A DNA stretch of 64,000 nt from Streptomyces filamentosus (GCF_014654895.1 NZ_BNBE01000001.1:1612001-1676000); one strand, 5' to 3'; counted from the stretch's first letter, positions 49,499 through 58,732 are shown. The notes: generated from the letters alone by a model not told the origin. Numbers and translations: made by a program.

Positions 49499-49703
49499 AT
49501 GTGTTCCTTTTCCTTATGCGTCGGACAACTGCCCTCTCACGGTGCCTGCGGTTATAGCGCTCCGCAACCGCGTTGCTACCCAGCGCCACGCGCTCGTTCG
49601 AGTGAATCCGCCGTCCGCCCGCCCCTCGAAGGGGCGTACGCCGTTGCACCGGACGGCGCACGGGGATGCGTCCGAACGGGTACCGGCCCAGCGGCCGCAA
49701 GGG

Positions 49704-49742
49704 AAAAGCCGGTGCGCCCGCCGTGGGGCGGGCGCACCGGCT
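49704..49742 (-). terminator. Rho-independent terminator of the second chaplin gene
   Basis: A perfect 16-bp stem (AGCCGGTGCGCCCGCC and complement, 49707-49742) has a GTGG loop. On the minus strand it is followed by TTTTCCC, one of the clearest terminators in the window. Confidence 0.88.
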
Positions 49743-49769
49743 TCGGAAGGACCGATCCGACGTGCGAGA

Positions 49770-50009
49770 TCAGGCGTTGACGCAGGTGTTGCCGAAGGCC
49801 GGGTTCAGCGCGCCGATGACGCTGACGGTGTTGCCGCAGAGGTTGACCGGCACGTGGACCGGGACCTGGACGACGTTGCCGGAGCCGACACCGGGGGACT
49901 TCACGGCGGCGGCCTCGGCGCCGGCGTCGGCGAAGGCGGCACCGGTGGCACCGGCGACCGCGGCGGCGGCACCCACGGTCAGGACGGCGGCCTTGGCGAT
50001 ACGGGACAT
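49770..50009 (-). CDS. Short chaplin
   Basis: 79 residues, a standard short chaplin: signal peptide (to about 28), then AAAVKSPGVGSGNVVQVPVHV, VNLCGNTVSVIGALNPAFGN and TCVNA with the two disulfide cysteines. It secretes and self-assembles into amyloid on aerial hyphae. ATG 50009 follows GAGGAG. The chaplin core is nearly identical to that at 45522-45821. The 378-base region upstream is shared with the start of the exopolysaccharide operon. Confidence 0.96.
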   Translation of the reverse strand: MSRIAKAAVLTVGAAAAVAGATGAAFADAGAEAAAVKSPGVGSGNVVQVPVHVPVNLCGNTVSVIGALNPAFGNTCVNA

Positions 50010-50239
50010 GGAGAAGTTCTCCTCGATCGATTTCCAACTCGGACTGCCCGGACTGTTCGGCCCGGCTCCCTCAACAACGCCCCGGATTTCCATCGGTTGC
50101 TCTCCCGAACGGGTGACGTTCAACAGATCTTTGGCCCGCGGAAGGGCCATTCGAGGGACGGGCCGAGGAATGGCGCAACACGCTCAACGAGGAACCCGCA
50201 GCGCAGATACGGGAGTTAGCGTTTCCGGGCATCTAATGC

Positions 50240-50281
50240 TTACTATCGCCCCGCGCCGGGGTTATAACGTTCCCGAACGTT
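50240..50281 (+). promoter_or_regulatory. Promoter and palindromic operator of the exopolysaccharide operon
   Basis: TTACTA (50240-50245) and TATAAC (50263-50268) are spaced 17 bases, a plausible -35/-10 pair. AACGTTC-CC-GAACGTT, a perfect 7-bp dyad at 50266-50281, covers the -10 and expected start point. About 110 bases of leader precede ATG 50389. The rest of 50010-50388 is the AT-rich upstream region of the divergent chaplin and holds no gene. The AACGTT core is of the type bound by LacI-family repressors; the regulator is unknown. Confidence 0.55.
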
Positions 50282-50388
50282 GCTTCCGGGCCCGCCGCGC
50301 GTTCACCCATTTCGTGCGGACGACACCTTCCCCTCCCCCGGTCTTCACGGGTCTTCCCTTCCTTCTCTCATCAAAGCGGAGAACCTGT

Positions 50389-50850
50389 ATGCGGAATTCA
50401 GCGGTTCTTGCTGTGCGTCGCAGCGTGCTGTGCGCCCCGTCGTGCGCGGTGCCGTCCGCCGCTCCGCCGGTCGCCTCCGCCGCTCCGCCCACGCCCGGGG
50501 AGGCGGCCCGCGTCCCCTTCGCCGACCGCTGCCGGACCGAACCGCACGGCGGGACCGTGCGCGCCGCCGACACCTCGGCGCAGGGCACCGGGACGGTCGG
50601 CGACAAGACCGCGATCGGTGATTCCGCCAATTCCGCGAACGACGTCCCGAACTCCGGCACCACCGAATTCGGCGGGGCCCGGAGCACCCGCTCCCCCGCC
50701 GCCGGGAACACCCCGGGGTACGACTCCGACGTCTTCGATCTGCGGGGGGCGCCGCGCGACGGGGCCGACCGTGTCCGCGTCCGGCTCGGCAGCCGCGAGG
50801 ACGCCGTCCGGCCCGGCGCGCCCTTCCCGCGGGCGGACGTACGGCGCTGA
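50389..50850 (+). CDS. Secreted protein of unknown function heading the exopolysaccharide operon
   Basis: 153 residues. GGAG lies eight bases before ATG 50389. The N-terminus is weakly hydrophobic (SAVLAVRRSVLCAPSCAVPSAAPPVASA) and may be a signal sequence. The rest is hydrophilic, with IGDSANSANDVPNSGTTEFGG and NTPGYDSDVFDLRG. No domain is recognised. It ends one base before the GT4 gene, so it is the first cistron of the operon and may be a matrix or anchoring component. Confidence 0.6.
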   Translation: MRNSAVLAVRRSVLCAPSCAVPSAAPPVASAAPPTPGEAARVPFADRCRTEPHGGTVRAADTSAQGTGTVGDKTAIGDSANSANDVPNSGTTEFGGARSTRSPAAGNTPGYDSDVFDLRGAPRDGADRVRVRLGSREDAVRPGAPFPRADVRR

Positions 50851-50851
50851 C

Positions 50852-51988
50852 GTGCGGGCCCCGATCGAGGCGGACCCCGGGTCCGTCACCGTCCTGCACG
50901 CGGTCCAGCCCGGCGACGGCGGCGTCGCCCGGGTCGTCGTCGACCTGGTGCGCGCCCAGCGCGCGGACGGGCTGCGGCCCGTCGTCGCCTGCCCGCCCGG
51001 CACCGCGCTCGCCGCGGAGCTCCGCGCCCTGGGCGCCGGGGTCCACGACTGGCGGGCCGGCCGCGACCCCGGCCCGGCGCTGGTCCGGGAGACCCGCGGG
51101 CTGGCCCGGGTGGTGCGCGCCGTCCGGCCCGCGCTGGTCCACGCGCACTCGGCGAAGGCGGGCCTGTGCGCCCGGCTCGCGGTGCGGGGCCGGATCCCGA
51201 CCGTCTACCAGCCGCATGCCTGGTCCTTCGAGGCCGTCACCGGCACCACCGCCGAACTGGCGCGCCGCTGGGAGCGGTTCGGCGCCCGCTGGACGCACCG
51301 GGTGCTGTGCGTGAGCGAGGCGGAGCGCCGTACCGGCGAGGAGGCCGGCGTCGAGGCGGCCTGGTCGGTCGTGCACAACGGCGTCGACACGGCCCGCTTC
51401 GCGACCGCGGGGCCCGCCGGGAACCCGGCGCCCACCGTGGTGTGCGTGGGCCGGCTGTGCCGCCAGAAGGGCCAGGACGTGCTGCTCGCCGCCTGGCCCG
51501 CGGTCCTCGCCGAGGTGCCCGACGCCCGGCTGGTGCTGGTGGGCGACGGGCCGGACGGGGAGCGGCTGCGGGCCGCCGCCGGTCCCTCGGTGCGGTTCGC
51601 CGGCGCCGTCGGCGACACCGCGCCCTGGTACCGGGCGGCGGACGTCGTCGTGCTGCCGTCCCGCTGGGAGGGCATGGCGCTCGCGCCGCTGGAGGCGATG
51701 GCGGCGGGCCGGCCGGTCGTCGTCGCCGACGTCGACGGCGCCCGCGAGAGCCTGCCGCCCGGCCACGAAGCCCCGTGCCTGGTCCCCTCCGAGGACCCGG
51801 CCGCCCTCGCCGCCGCTCTCGGCCGCCTGCTCGGCAGGCCGGAGCTGCGGCACCGCCTGGGCCGCGAGGCCCACGAGCACGTCCTCAGCAGATTCGATGT
51901 GCGGCGCACCGGCGCGGCCGTCGCGGAGATCTACCGCGAGCTGGCCGGAGTGCGGGGCACCGAGCACAGAGAGCCGATTGCGCAGTGA
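50852..51988 (+). CDS. GT4-family glycosyltransferase
   Basis: 378 residues, a GT-B fold retaining glycosyltransferase: N-terminal VLHAVQPGDGGVARVVVDLV, the middle HNGVDTARF, the C-terminal VVCVGRLCRQKGQDVLLAAW, RLVLVGDGPDGERLR and the donor-site ADVVVLPSRWEGMALAPLEAMAAGRPVV. It should transfer a nucleotide-activated sugar to the lipid-linked repeat unit on the cytosolic side. GTG 50852 directly follows the upstream stop. Its own stop overlaps the phosphoglycosyltransferase GTG (GTGA). Confidence 0.92.
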   Translation: MRAPIEADPGSVTVLHAVQPGDGGVARVVVDLVRAQRADGLRPVVACPPGTALAAELRALGAGVHDWRAGRDPGPALVRETRGLARVVRAVRPALVHAHSAKAGLCARLAVRGRIPTVYQPHAWSFEAVTGTTAELARRWERFGARWTHRVLCVSEAERRTGEEAGVEAAWSVVHNGVDTARFATAGPAGNPAPTVVCVGRLCRQKGQDVLLAAWPAVLAEVPDARLVLVGDGPDGERLRAAAGPSVRFAGAVGDTAPWYRAADVVVLPSRWEGMALAPLEAMAAGRPVVVADVDGARESLPPGHEAPCLVPSEDPAALAAALGRLLGRPELRHRLGREAHEHVLSRFDVRRTGAAVAEIYRELAGVRGTEHREPIAQ

Positions 51989-53439
51989 CCACGGAAAGTA
52001 CCAGCGTTCCCTCCTCACCCGGTCCGTGGCCCGTCGCGGGCCCGGCCTTCGGGGCGGCCACGTTCGCCCCCCGGCGGCGGCTGCCAGGCCGGCTCGCGCT
52101 GCCGCGCCACCGGGCGGCCGGGCGGCCGGGGCCCGGGGCGGCGGCGCTGCGGGCCGCCGACTGCCTGGCCGTGCTGGCCGGCGGCGCGCTGCTCGCCCCC
52201 GTCCACCAGGACCCGCGGCTGCTGCTGCCGGTCGCCGCGCTGCTGCTCGTCCTCGACGGGCGCGGCGGGCTGTACCGGCCGCCGATGCACGTGCGGCTGC
52301 TCGACGAGCTGCCCGCGCTGGCCTCCCGGGCCGGGGTGGTGTGGTGCGTGGCGGCGGCCGCCGCGGCGGCCTGGTCGCCGGCGCTGGCGATCGGCCCGCT
52401 GCGGCTGTGCGGGGCGTACGCGGCACACGTCGGGGTGGCGGCGGTGGTGCGGGCGGTGCTGCTCGCGCGCGGGCGGCGGATCGCCCGGGAGCGGCCGCGG
52501 TCGGCGCTCGTGGTGGGTCCGCCGGCGGCGGCCCGCCGGTTCGCCGCGGCGGCCCTCCAGCACCCCGAGTACGGGATGCGGCCGGTCGGCGTCGTGGGCC
52601 TGCCGGACGGGACGGTCGGCGAGCAGCGTCCGGTGGAGCCGGGGCTGCCGCTGCTGACGACGGCGGAGGAGATCCGCCGGGCGGTCATCCAGAACGCGGT
52701 CCGCGAGGCGGTGTTCCTCTCCGACGAGCCGGAGCTGGTGACCCTCTTCCAGCACTACGGCTGCACGACCTGGCGGGTCGGCGGGGAGCGGCACGACGGG
52801 CCGATGGGCGAGCACGTGTGGGGGTACGCCCGCCGCCGGCTGGTCCCGGCGACCGAGCGGCGCGGGGCGCGGGCCAAGCGGGCCCTCGACATCGCGCTGG
52901 CCGGTCCGGCGCTGGCGCTGGCGCTGCCGGTGCTCGCGGTGTGCGCGCTGGCGGTGCGGCTGTCGGACGGTCCGGGGGTGCTCTTCCGGCAGGAGCGGGT
53001 GGGGCAGCACGGGCGGCACTTCACGCTGCTGAAGTTCCGCACGCTGCGGCCGTCCGACGAGACGGAGTCGGCGACCCGGTGGAACGTCGCCGGGGACCGG
53101 CGGATGAGCGCGGCCGGCGGTTTCCTGCGGAAGTCCTCGCTGGACGAGCTGCCGCAGCTGTGGAACGTGCTCCGCGGTGACATGAGCCTGGTCGGTCCGC
53201 GGCCCGAACGGCCGTACTTCGTGGCGCAGTTCAGCAAGATCCACGCCGGTTACGCGGCCCGCCACCGGATGCCGGTGGGGCTCACCGGCCTGGCGCAGGT
53301 GCACGGGCTGCGCGGGGACACCTCGATCGAGGACCGCTGCCGCTTCGACAACCACTACATCGACCACTGGTCGCTCTGGCAGGACGTCTGCATCCTGGTC
53401 CGCACGGCGGCCGGTCTCGTCCGACCGACGGGGAGCTGA
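51985..53439 (+). CDS. Priming polyprenyl-phosphate phosphoglycosyltransferase (WcaJ type)
   Basis: 484 residues: a Pro/Arg-rich leader, four membrane helices and a CoA-binding-like domain (ALVVGPPAAARRFAAAAL), then a bacterial sugar transferase domain from about 300: KRALDIALAGPALALALP, RQERVGQHGRHFTLLKFRTLR, KSSLDELPQLWNVLRGDMSLVGPRPERP with the catalytic Asp-Glu pair. It starts each exopolysaccharide repeat by moving a sugar-1-phosphate to undecaprenyl phosphate. It is translationally coupled to the GT4 gene. Confidence 0.94.
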   Translation: MTTESTSVPSSPGPWPVAGPAFGAATFAPRRRLPGRLALPRHRAAGRPGPGAAALRAADCLAVLAGGALLAPVHQDPRLLLPVAALLLVLDGRGGLYRPPMHVRLLDELPALASRAGVVWCVAAAAAAAWSPALAIGPLRLCGAYAAHVGVAAVVRAVLLARGRRIARERPRSALVVGPPAAARRFAAAALQHPEYGMRPVGVVGLPDGTVGEQRPVEPGLPLLTTAEEIRRAVIQNAVREAVFLSDEPELVTLFQHYGCTTWRVGGERHDGPMGEHVWGYARRRLVPATERRGARAKRALDIALAGPALALALPVLAVCALAVRLSDGPGVLFRQERVGQHGRHFTLLKFRTLRPSDETESATRWNVAGDRRMSAAGGFLRKSSLDELPQLWNVLRGDMSLVGPRPERPYFVAQFSKIHAGYAARHRMPVGLTGLAQVHGLRGDTSIEDRCRFDNHYIDHWSLWQDVCILVRTAAGLVRPTGS

Positions 53440-53441
53440 GG

Positions 53442-54785
53442 ATGGCCACGGCCGTGACGACGGCGCCGGTCCTCGCGCGGGGGACGGACGTGCGGGACCG
53501 GGCCCGCCGGGCCGGGGCGCTGGCCCCGGTCCTCGCGGTGATCGCGCTGCTCCTGGTGCCGGGCGGCGGCGGGGCGCAGGGCGGGACGGGCGGCACGGGC
53601 ACGGTCGCCGACGCGGCCTCCGGGCTGCTGGTCGTGGTCTGTCTGGTGCGCCTCCTGCGCGGCGGGGCCCGGCCGCTCACCGTCACGGCGGCGGTGGTGC
53701 TGGGGCTGCCGGTGGTGGGGGTGTGCCTGGCGGCGGTCACCTCGCACGACCCGGCGTCGAGCCTGCCGGGCGTCGCCCGCTACCTGCAGGTCTTCGTGCT
53801 GGTCCCGGCGGCGGTGCTGCTGACGGTCCGGGACCGGCGGGACTTCGCGGTGGTGGCGTGGGGGCTCGTGGCCTTCGCGCTGTTCCAGGGCGCGGTGGGC
53901 GTCGTGCAGTACCTGACGGGGACGGGCGCCTCGTACCAGGGCGAGGACGTCCGGGCGGTCGGCACCTTCGGCGCGACCGACGTGATGGGCATGGCGACGG
54001 TCGTGGCGTACGGCCTGGTCGTCGTCACCGGGATCGCGCTGGGCAGCGGCGCCGGGCGGGCCCGGACGGCGGCGCTGGTGTGCGCGGGCCTGCTGGTGGT
54101 GCCGCTGGTGCTGTCCTTCAGCCGGGGCGCGTGGATCGCGACCGTGCTGGCCTGCGGACTCCAGCTGCTGCTCGGCGGGGTGCGGCGGGCGGTGCGGGTG
54201 ACGCTGGTGGTGGGCGCGCTCGCGGTGGTACTGGTCGGCGGGCTCGGGATCGGCTCGTCGATGGTGGAGGAGCGGGTCACGAGCATCACGCGGGTGACGG
54301 CGGCGCCGGACCAGTCGGTGACGGACCGGTACACGATGTGGGCGGCGGCCGGGCGGATGTGGCGCTCGGAGCCGCTGACCGGAGTCGGCCTGAAGGGCTT
54401 CCCGCACTACCGGGACTCGAACGCCTCGGTGGCGCTGTCCTCGGGCAGCGACACCGCCGGGGCGGGCGCCGGCTACCAGAAGCAGCCGCTGCTCTCCCCG
54501 CACAACATGTACCTGCTGGTCCTCAGCGAGCAGGGGCTGATCGGGCTGCTCGCGCTGGCCGGGAGCTGGCTCGCGCTGCTGGTGGGGGCGCTGCGGCGGC
54601 GCCGGGCGGGCGCGGACTGCGCGCTGGTCGCGGGCGGGCTGCTCGCCTGGCAGCTGATCGACTTCTTCTACGCGGACATCGGCGGCCCGTCGACGGTGCT
54701 GATGTCGGTGGTCCTCGGCCTCGCGGCCTGGTGGGCGCTGGCCCCGGAGGGTGCGGCGGGCCCGGGGGAGGTGCGCGGTGCGTGA
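53442..54785 (+). CDS. O-antigen ligase/polymerase (Wzy/WaaL-like) membrane protein
   Basis: 447 residues with about 11 membrane helices and the O-antigen ligase motif: SFSRGAWIATVLACG and a large extracellular loop with RYTMWAAAGRMWRSEPLTGVGLKGFPHY and the conserved His in LLSPHNMYLLVLSEQGLIG. In this operon it most likely polymerises or ligates exopolysaccharide repeat units outside the membrane. It starts two bases after the phosphoglycosyltransferase stop; its end overlaps the flippase start by eight bases. Confidence 0.9.
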   Translation: MATAVTTAPVLARGTDVRDRARRAGALAPVLAVIALLLVPGGGGAQGGTGGTGTVADAASGLLVVVCLVRLLRGGARPLTVTAAVVLGLPVVGVCLAAVTSHDPASSLPGVARYLQVFVLVPAAVLLTVRDRRDFAVVAWGLVAFALFQGAVGVVQYLTGTGASYQGEDVRAVGTFGATDVMGMATVVAYGLVVVTGIALGSGAGRARTAALVCAGLLVVPLVLSFSRGAWIATVLACGLQLLLGGVRRAVRVTLVVGALAVVLVGGLGIGSSMVEERVTSITRVTAAPDQSVTDRYTMWAAAGRMWRSEPLTGVGLKGFPHYRDSNASVALSSGSDTAGAGAGYQKQPLLSPHNMYLLVLSEQGLIGLLALAGSWLALLVGALRRRRAGADCALVAGGLLAWQLIDFFYADIGGPSTVLMSVVLGLAAWWALAPEGAAGPGEVRGA

Positions 54786-56850
54786 CCCGTGGGCCGGTCC
54801 GCCGGATCCCACGGACGCGTACGCCGCGCCCCCGGGGCCCGGCGGCGCCGTCCCGTCGTGCCCGCCGCGCGGCGGGCCCCTGACCGACCCCTGGTCCCCC
54901 ATGCCTCCGGGCGCCACGGACTCCCCGTGCGGCCCGGGGGCCGCCGTGTTGCCGGGGGACGGTGCGGCCCCGGCGCCGGGCGCGGTGCCCGGCGGGCTCG
55001 CCGGGGCCCGGCTGGTCTCCCTGCACCGGGCGGACGACGTGTGGGCGCCCCCGGCGGACCGCCCGGAGCGGGCGCGTCCGGCGGGCGCGGCGACCGCCAC
55101 CCTCGCGCCGGCCGCGCCCGCCCCGGCGCGGACCGGGCGGCGGGCGCACGCCCGGGTCAGGGCGCGGGCGGGGAAGGGCGGGGGCCAGGGCCGGGGGTTC
55201 CTCGCGAGGGCGGCGGCCGTGACCGCGGGGCTGACCGCCGCCGGGGCGGTGCTCGGACTCGTCCGGGACCAGATCCTCGCCGGGTACTTCGGCGCGGGCG
55301 CGGAGACGGACGCCTTCCTGGTGGCGTGGACGGTGCCGGAGTTCGCGTCCACGCTGCTCATCGAGGACGCGATGGCGCTGATCCTCGTCCCGGCCTTCTC
55401 GCGCGCGCTGGCCCGGCGGCCGGGGACGCCGTTCGGGGATCCGGTGCGGGACCTGGTCCGGGGGACGCTGCCCCGGCTGACCCTCGTCGTCGGGATCGTC
55501 GCCGCCGTGCTGATCGCGGCCGCCCCCTCGGTGGTCGCGCTGCTGGCGCCGGGGCTGTCCGATCCGGGGCTCGCGGTGGACTGCACCCGGCTCGCCTCGA
55601 CCTGCGTGCTGACCTTCGCGCTCGTCGGCTACTGCTCGGCGGCGCTGCGCGCGCACCACGTCTTCCTGCCGCCGGCGGCGATCTACGTGGCGTACAACGT
55701 CGGCATCATCGGCACGATGGTGCTCCTGCGCGAGCCGTGGGGGGTGCGGTCGGCCGCCGCCGGGGTCGCGGTCGGCGGGGTGTTCATGGTGCTGGTGCAG
55801 GCGCCGGCGCTGCTGCGGGAGCTGCGGGCGCGGCCGGTGCCCTCGGGGGAGCCGGAGGCCCCGGCGCCGGGCGCGGGGGACGGGCGGCTCGTCGTGCTGG
55901 GGCTGATCGCCCCGGTGGTCGCCTTCTCGCTGACCCGCCAGTCGCAGACGCTGATCGAGCGCTTCCTCGCCGCCCCGCTGCCGTCCGGCGCGATCTCGCA
56001 CCTGAACTACGCGCAGAAGGTCGCGCAGATGCCGATGATCCTGTCGCTGATGCTGTGCACGGTCAGCTTCCCGATGGTCGCGCGGGCGCTGGCCGCGGGC
56101 GACGCGGAGGAGGCGCGGCGGCGGGTCGAGCGGGACCTGCTGCTGGCGTCCGTGGTGGTCCTGCTGGGCGCCGCCGTGGTGATCGCCGGTGCGCCGAAGA
56201 TCGTGGAACTTCTCTTCCAGCGAGGTGAGTTCGACCGTGCGGACACGGTCTCGACGGCCGCCGTGATGCGGGTGTACGCGCTCGGGCTGCTGGGCCAGAC
56301 GATGGTCGGCGCCCTGGTCCGCTGCTACTTCTCCGCCGCCCGCCCGCTGTGGTACCCGGCCGCCGCGATGGCCGCCGGGCTCGCCGCGACCGCCGTCGCC
56401 GGGGTGCCGGGCGCGCGGGCGTGGGGCGCCGTCGGCATCGCCGCCGCCAACGCGTTCGGGATCACCCTGACCGCGGTGCTGCTGCTGCGCGGCGCCCACC
56501 GGCAGACCGTCCCGGTGCGGTCGGACCGGCTCGGGGAGGGGCTGCTGCGGCTCGCCGCGGCGGCCGCCTGGGCGACCGGCGCCGGCTGGCTCTGCTCACT
56601 GGCGGTCGGTCCGCCGCTGCTCTCCCTCGCCGTCGTGGGGCTCGTCGTCGCCGGCGTCTTCCTGAGCTTCATCGCCTGCGCCGCCAGGGCGCCGGAGATC
56701 CCTCCCCTCCCCCACCGTTCCCTCCGACGCCGAAGGACCGCCCATGCCCGCCCCCACCGCGCTGCGCCGTCTGCTGCCGAAGCCTCCCCTGTGGGTGAAT
56801 CCGCCCCTGTGGGTGGCGATGTACCACTCGATCGCGGACCCCGCCGATGA
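54778..56850 (+). CDS. MurJ/MviN-like flippase with long N-terminal extension
   Basis: 690 residues. The first 140 are Pro/Gly/Ala-rich and probably cytosolic. Then 14 helices of the MurJ (MOP) fold begin at GFLARAAAVTAGLTAAGAVLGLVRDQILAGYFGAG and include FSLTRQSQTLIERFLAAPLPSGAISHLNYAQKV and LLFQRGEFD. In an exopolysaccharide operon it is the likely Wzx-type flippase for the lipid-linked repeat. GTG 54778 has GGGGGAGG seven bases upstream. The 3' end overlaps the deacetylase gene by 107 bases, an unusually long same-strand overlap. Confidence 0.87.
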   Translation: MRDPWAGPPDPTDAYAAPPGPGGAVPSCPPRGGPLTDPWSPMPPGATDSPCGPGAAVLPGDGAAPAPGAVPGGLAGARLVSLHRADDVWAPPADRPERARPAGAATATLAPAAPAPARTGRRAHARVRARAGKGGGQGRGFLARAAAVTAGLTAAGAVLGLVRDQILAGYFGAGAETDAFLVAWTVPEFASTLLIEDAMALILVPAFSRALARRPGTPFGDPVRDLVRGTLPRLTLVVGIVAAVLIAAAPSVVALLAPGLSDPGLAVDCTRLASTCVLTFALVGYCSAALRAHHVFLPPAAIYVAYNVGIIGTMVLLREPWGVRSAAAGVAVGGVFMVLVQAPALLRELRARPVPSGEPEAPAPGAGDGRLVVLGLIAPVVAFSLTRQSQTLIERFLAAPLPSGAISHLNYAQKVAQMPMILSLMLCTVSFPMVARALAAGDAEEARRRVERDLLLASVVVLLGAAVVIAGAPKIVELLFQRGEFDRADTVSTAAVMRVYALGLLGQTMVGALVRCYFSAARPLWYPAAAMAAGLAATAVAGVPGARAWGAVGIAAANAFGITLTAVLLLRGAHRQTVPVRSDRLGEGLLRLAAAAAWATGAGWLCSLAVGPPLLSLAVVGLVVAGVFLSFIACAARAPEIPPLPHRSLRRRRTAHARPHRAAPSAAEASPVGESAPVGGDVPLDRGPRR

Positions 56851-57547
56851 CCCGTACCGGGTGACCGTCTCCCCCGTGCGCTTCGCCCGGCAGCTGCACT
56901 GGCTGGGCGACCGGGGGCTGCGCGGGGTGTCGGTGCGGGAGCTGCTGGAGGCGACCGCCGAGGGGCGGGCGAAGGGGCTCGTCGGCCTGACCTTCGACGA
57001 CGGGTACGCCGACTTCCTCGACTCGGCGCTGCCCCTGCTGCGGCGGCACGGCTTCACGGCCACGGTGTACGTCCTGCCGGGCCGGCTGGGCGGGGCCAAC
57101 GACTGGGACGCCGAGGGGCCGCGCAAGCCGCTGCTGTCCGAGGAGGGCATCGAGCGGATCGCCGCCGCCGGGATGGAGATCGGCTCGCACGGCCTGACCC
57201 ACCGGCGGCTCACCGAGGCCGACGACGCCACCCTCGCCGACGAGACCCGGCGCTCCCGGGCCCTCCTGGAGGAGATCACCGGCGGCCCGGTCGACGGCTT
57301 CTGCTATCCGTACGGGGCGGTCGACCCGCGGGTGGTCCGCGCCGTGCGCAAGGCGGGCTACGGCCACGCCTGCGCCATCGATCCCGGTCCGCTGACCGGC
57401 GCGCTCGCGCTGCCCCGGGTGCACATCGGGGAGGCGGACACCTCGTGGCGGCTCACCGCGAAGCGGGTGCTGCACCCGCTGCGCCGCCGCCGGCCCACCG
57501 AGCTGATCCCCGCGCACGCGGGCCCGGCCGCGGCGGTGCTGGGATGA
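56744..57547 (+). CDS. Polysaccharide deacetylase (NodB/CE4)
   Basis: 267 residues, CE4 fold: LTFDDGYADFLDSALPLLRRHGFTATVYVLPG (catalytic and metal Asp pair), GSHGLTHRRL (two metal His), FCYPYGAVDPRVVRAVRKAGY. It removes N-acetyl groups from an amino sugar polymer. There is no signal peptide, so it may act on the lipid-linked unit in the cytosol, or the N-terminal PPLWVNPPLWV segment, itself a short tandem duplication, may associate with membrane. AAGGA before ATG 56744 supports this start despite the overlap. Confidence 0.9.
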   Translation: MPAPTALRRLLPKPPLWVNPPLWVAMYHSIADPADDPYRVTVSPVRFARQLHWLGDRGLRGVSVRELLEATAEGRAKGLVGLTFDDGYADFLDSALPLLRRHGFTATVYVLPGRLGGANDWDAEGPRKPLLSEEGIERIAAAGMEIGSHGLTHRRLTEADDATLADETRRSRALLEEITGGPVDGFCYPYGAVDPRVVRAVRKAGYGHACAIDPGPLTGALALPRVHIGEADTSWRLTAKRVLHPLRRRRPTELIPAHAGPAAAVLG

Positions 57548-58689
57548 GCGGGCCGAAGGTGCTGCACGTCATCACCGGCCTCGGCATCGGCGGCGCCGAG
57601 CAGCAGCTGCGCCTGCTGCTGCGTCACCTGCCGGTCCGGGGGCGGGTGGTGACGCTCACCAACCCGGGTCCGGTCGCGCTCGGCATCGAGGCCGACGGCA
57701 CCCCGGTCACCCACCTGGGCATGACCGGCAACCGCGACCTGGGCGCGCTGCCCCGGCTGGCCCGGATCGTCCGCGACGGCGGCTACGACCTGGTCCACAC
57801 CCACCTGTACCGGGCCTGCGTCTACGGCCGGCTCGCCGCCCGGCTCGGCGGGGTCCGCCGGGTCATCGCCACCGAGCACTCGCTCGGCGAGTCGCAGATC
57901 GAGGGCCGTCCGCTGTCGGCGGGGACCCGCGCGCTCTACCTGGCCTCGGAGCGGCTCGGCACCTCCACGGTCGCGGTGTCGCCGAGCGTGGCCCGCCGGC
58001 TCGCCGCCTGGGGGGTGGCGCCGGAGCGGATCGAGGTGGTGCCGAACGGCATCGAGACCGGCCGCTTCGCCTTCGCCCCGCGCGCCCGCCGCCTCACCCG
58101 GGGCGTCCTCGGCCTGCCCGAGGACGCGTTCGTGGTCGGCGGGGTCGGCCGGCTCGCGCCGGGGAAGCGGTTCGACCGGCTGATCCGGGCGGTGGCCTCG
58201 GTGCCGGAGGCGCGGCTGCTGCTCGTCGGCGACGGCCCGGAGCGCGAGGAGCTGCGGGCGGTGGCCCGCGCGTGCGGCGCCGCCGGCCGGGTGCTGTTCT
58301 TCGGCGCCTGCGAGGACCCGCCGCTGGACGGCCCCGCCGGGCCGACGCTCCCCGAACTCCTCGCCGCGATGGACGCCTTCGTCTCCACCTCGCCCGACGA
58401 GACCTTCGGGCTCGCCGTCGTCGAGGCGCTCGCCGCCGGCCTGCCGGTGCTGTACGTGGCGTGCCCGGCGGTCGAGGACCTGCCGGCGGACGCGGCGCCG
58501 GGCGCCCGCCGGATCGGGGAGTCCGTGCACGAGCTGGTCGGCGCGCTGCGGGCGCTGCGGGACGAGCACGGCCCCCGGCCCGTGCGCCTGCCCGCGCCGG
58601 CCGCCGCCGGCCGCTACGACATCGCGCGCAGCGCGGACCGGCTGATGACCCTCTACGGCCGGGCCCTGCACGGCCCGCCGGCCCCGTGA
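57544..58689 (+). CDS. GT4-family glycosyltransferase, second
   Basis: 381 residues, GT-B fold: VLHVITGLGIGGAEQQLRLLLRHLP, YDLVHTHLYRACVYGRLAARL, VAVSPSVARRLAAWGV, VPNGIETGRF, GVGRLAPGKRFDRLIRAV, LLLVGDGPEREELR, TSPDETFGLAVVEALAAGLPVL (donor-site Glu). It adds a further sugar to the repeat unit. ATG 57544 overlaps the deacetylase stop (ATGA). 43 bases separate it from the next gene, which has its own GAGAG ribosome site. Confidence 0.92.
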   Translation: MSGPKVLHVITGLGIGGAEQQLRLLLRHLPVRGRVVTLTNPGPVALGIEADGTPVTHLGMTGNRDLGALPRLARIVRDGGYDLVHTHLYRACVYGRLAARLGGVRRVIATEHSLGESQIEGRPLSAGTRALYLASERLGTSTVAVSPSVARRLAAWGVAPERIEVVPNGIETGRFAFAPRARRLTRGVLGLPEDAFVVGGVGRLAPGKRFDRLIRAVASVPEARLLLVGDGPEREELRAVARACGAAGRVLFFGACEDPPLDGPAGPTLPELLAAMDAFVSTSPDETFGLAVVEALAAGLPVLYVACPAVEDLPADAAPGARRIGESVHELVGALRALRDEHGPRPVRLPAPAAAGRYDIARSADRLMTLYGRALHGPPAP

Positions 58690-58732
58690 ACACCCCCGAA
58701 GCCCCTTTTCCCTCCCAGCGAGAGAGCCCGTC

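Noticed and set aside
50266..50281. AACGTTC-CC-GAACGTT as an SOS (LexA) box
   Set aside because: LexA boxes in actinobacteria need a GAAC-N4-GTTC core with that spacing; here the order and spacing differ and the operon has no repair genes.
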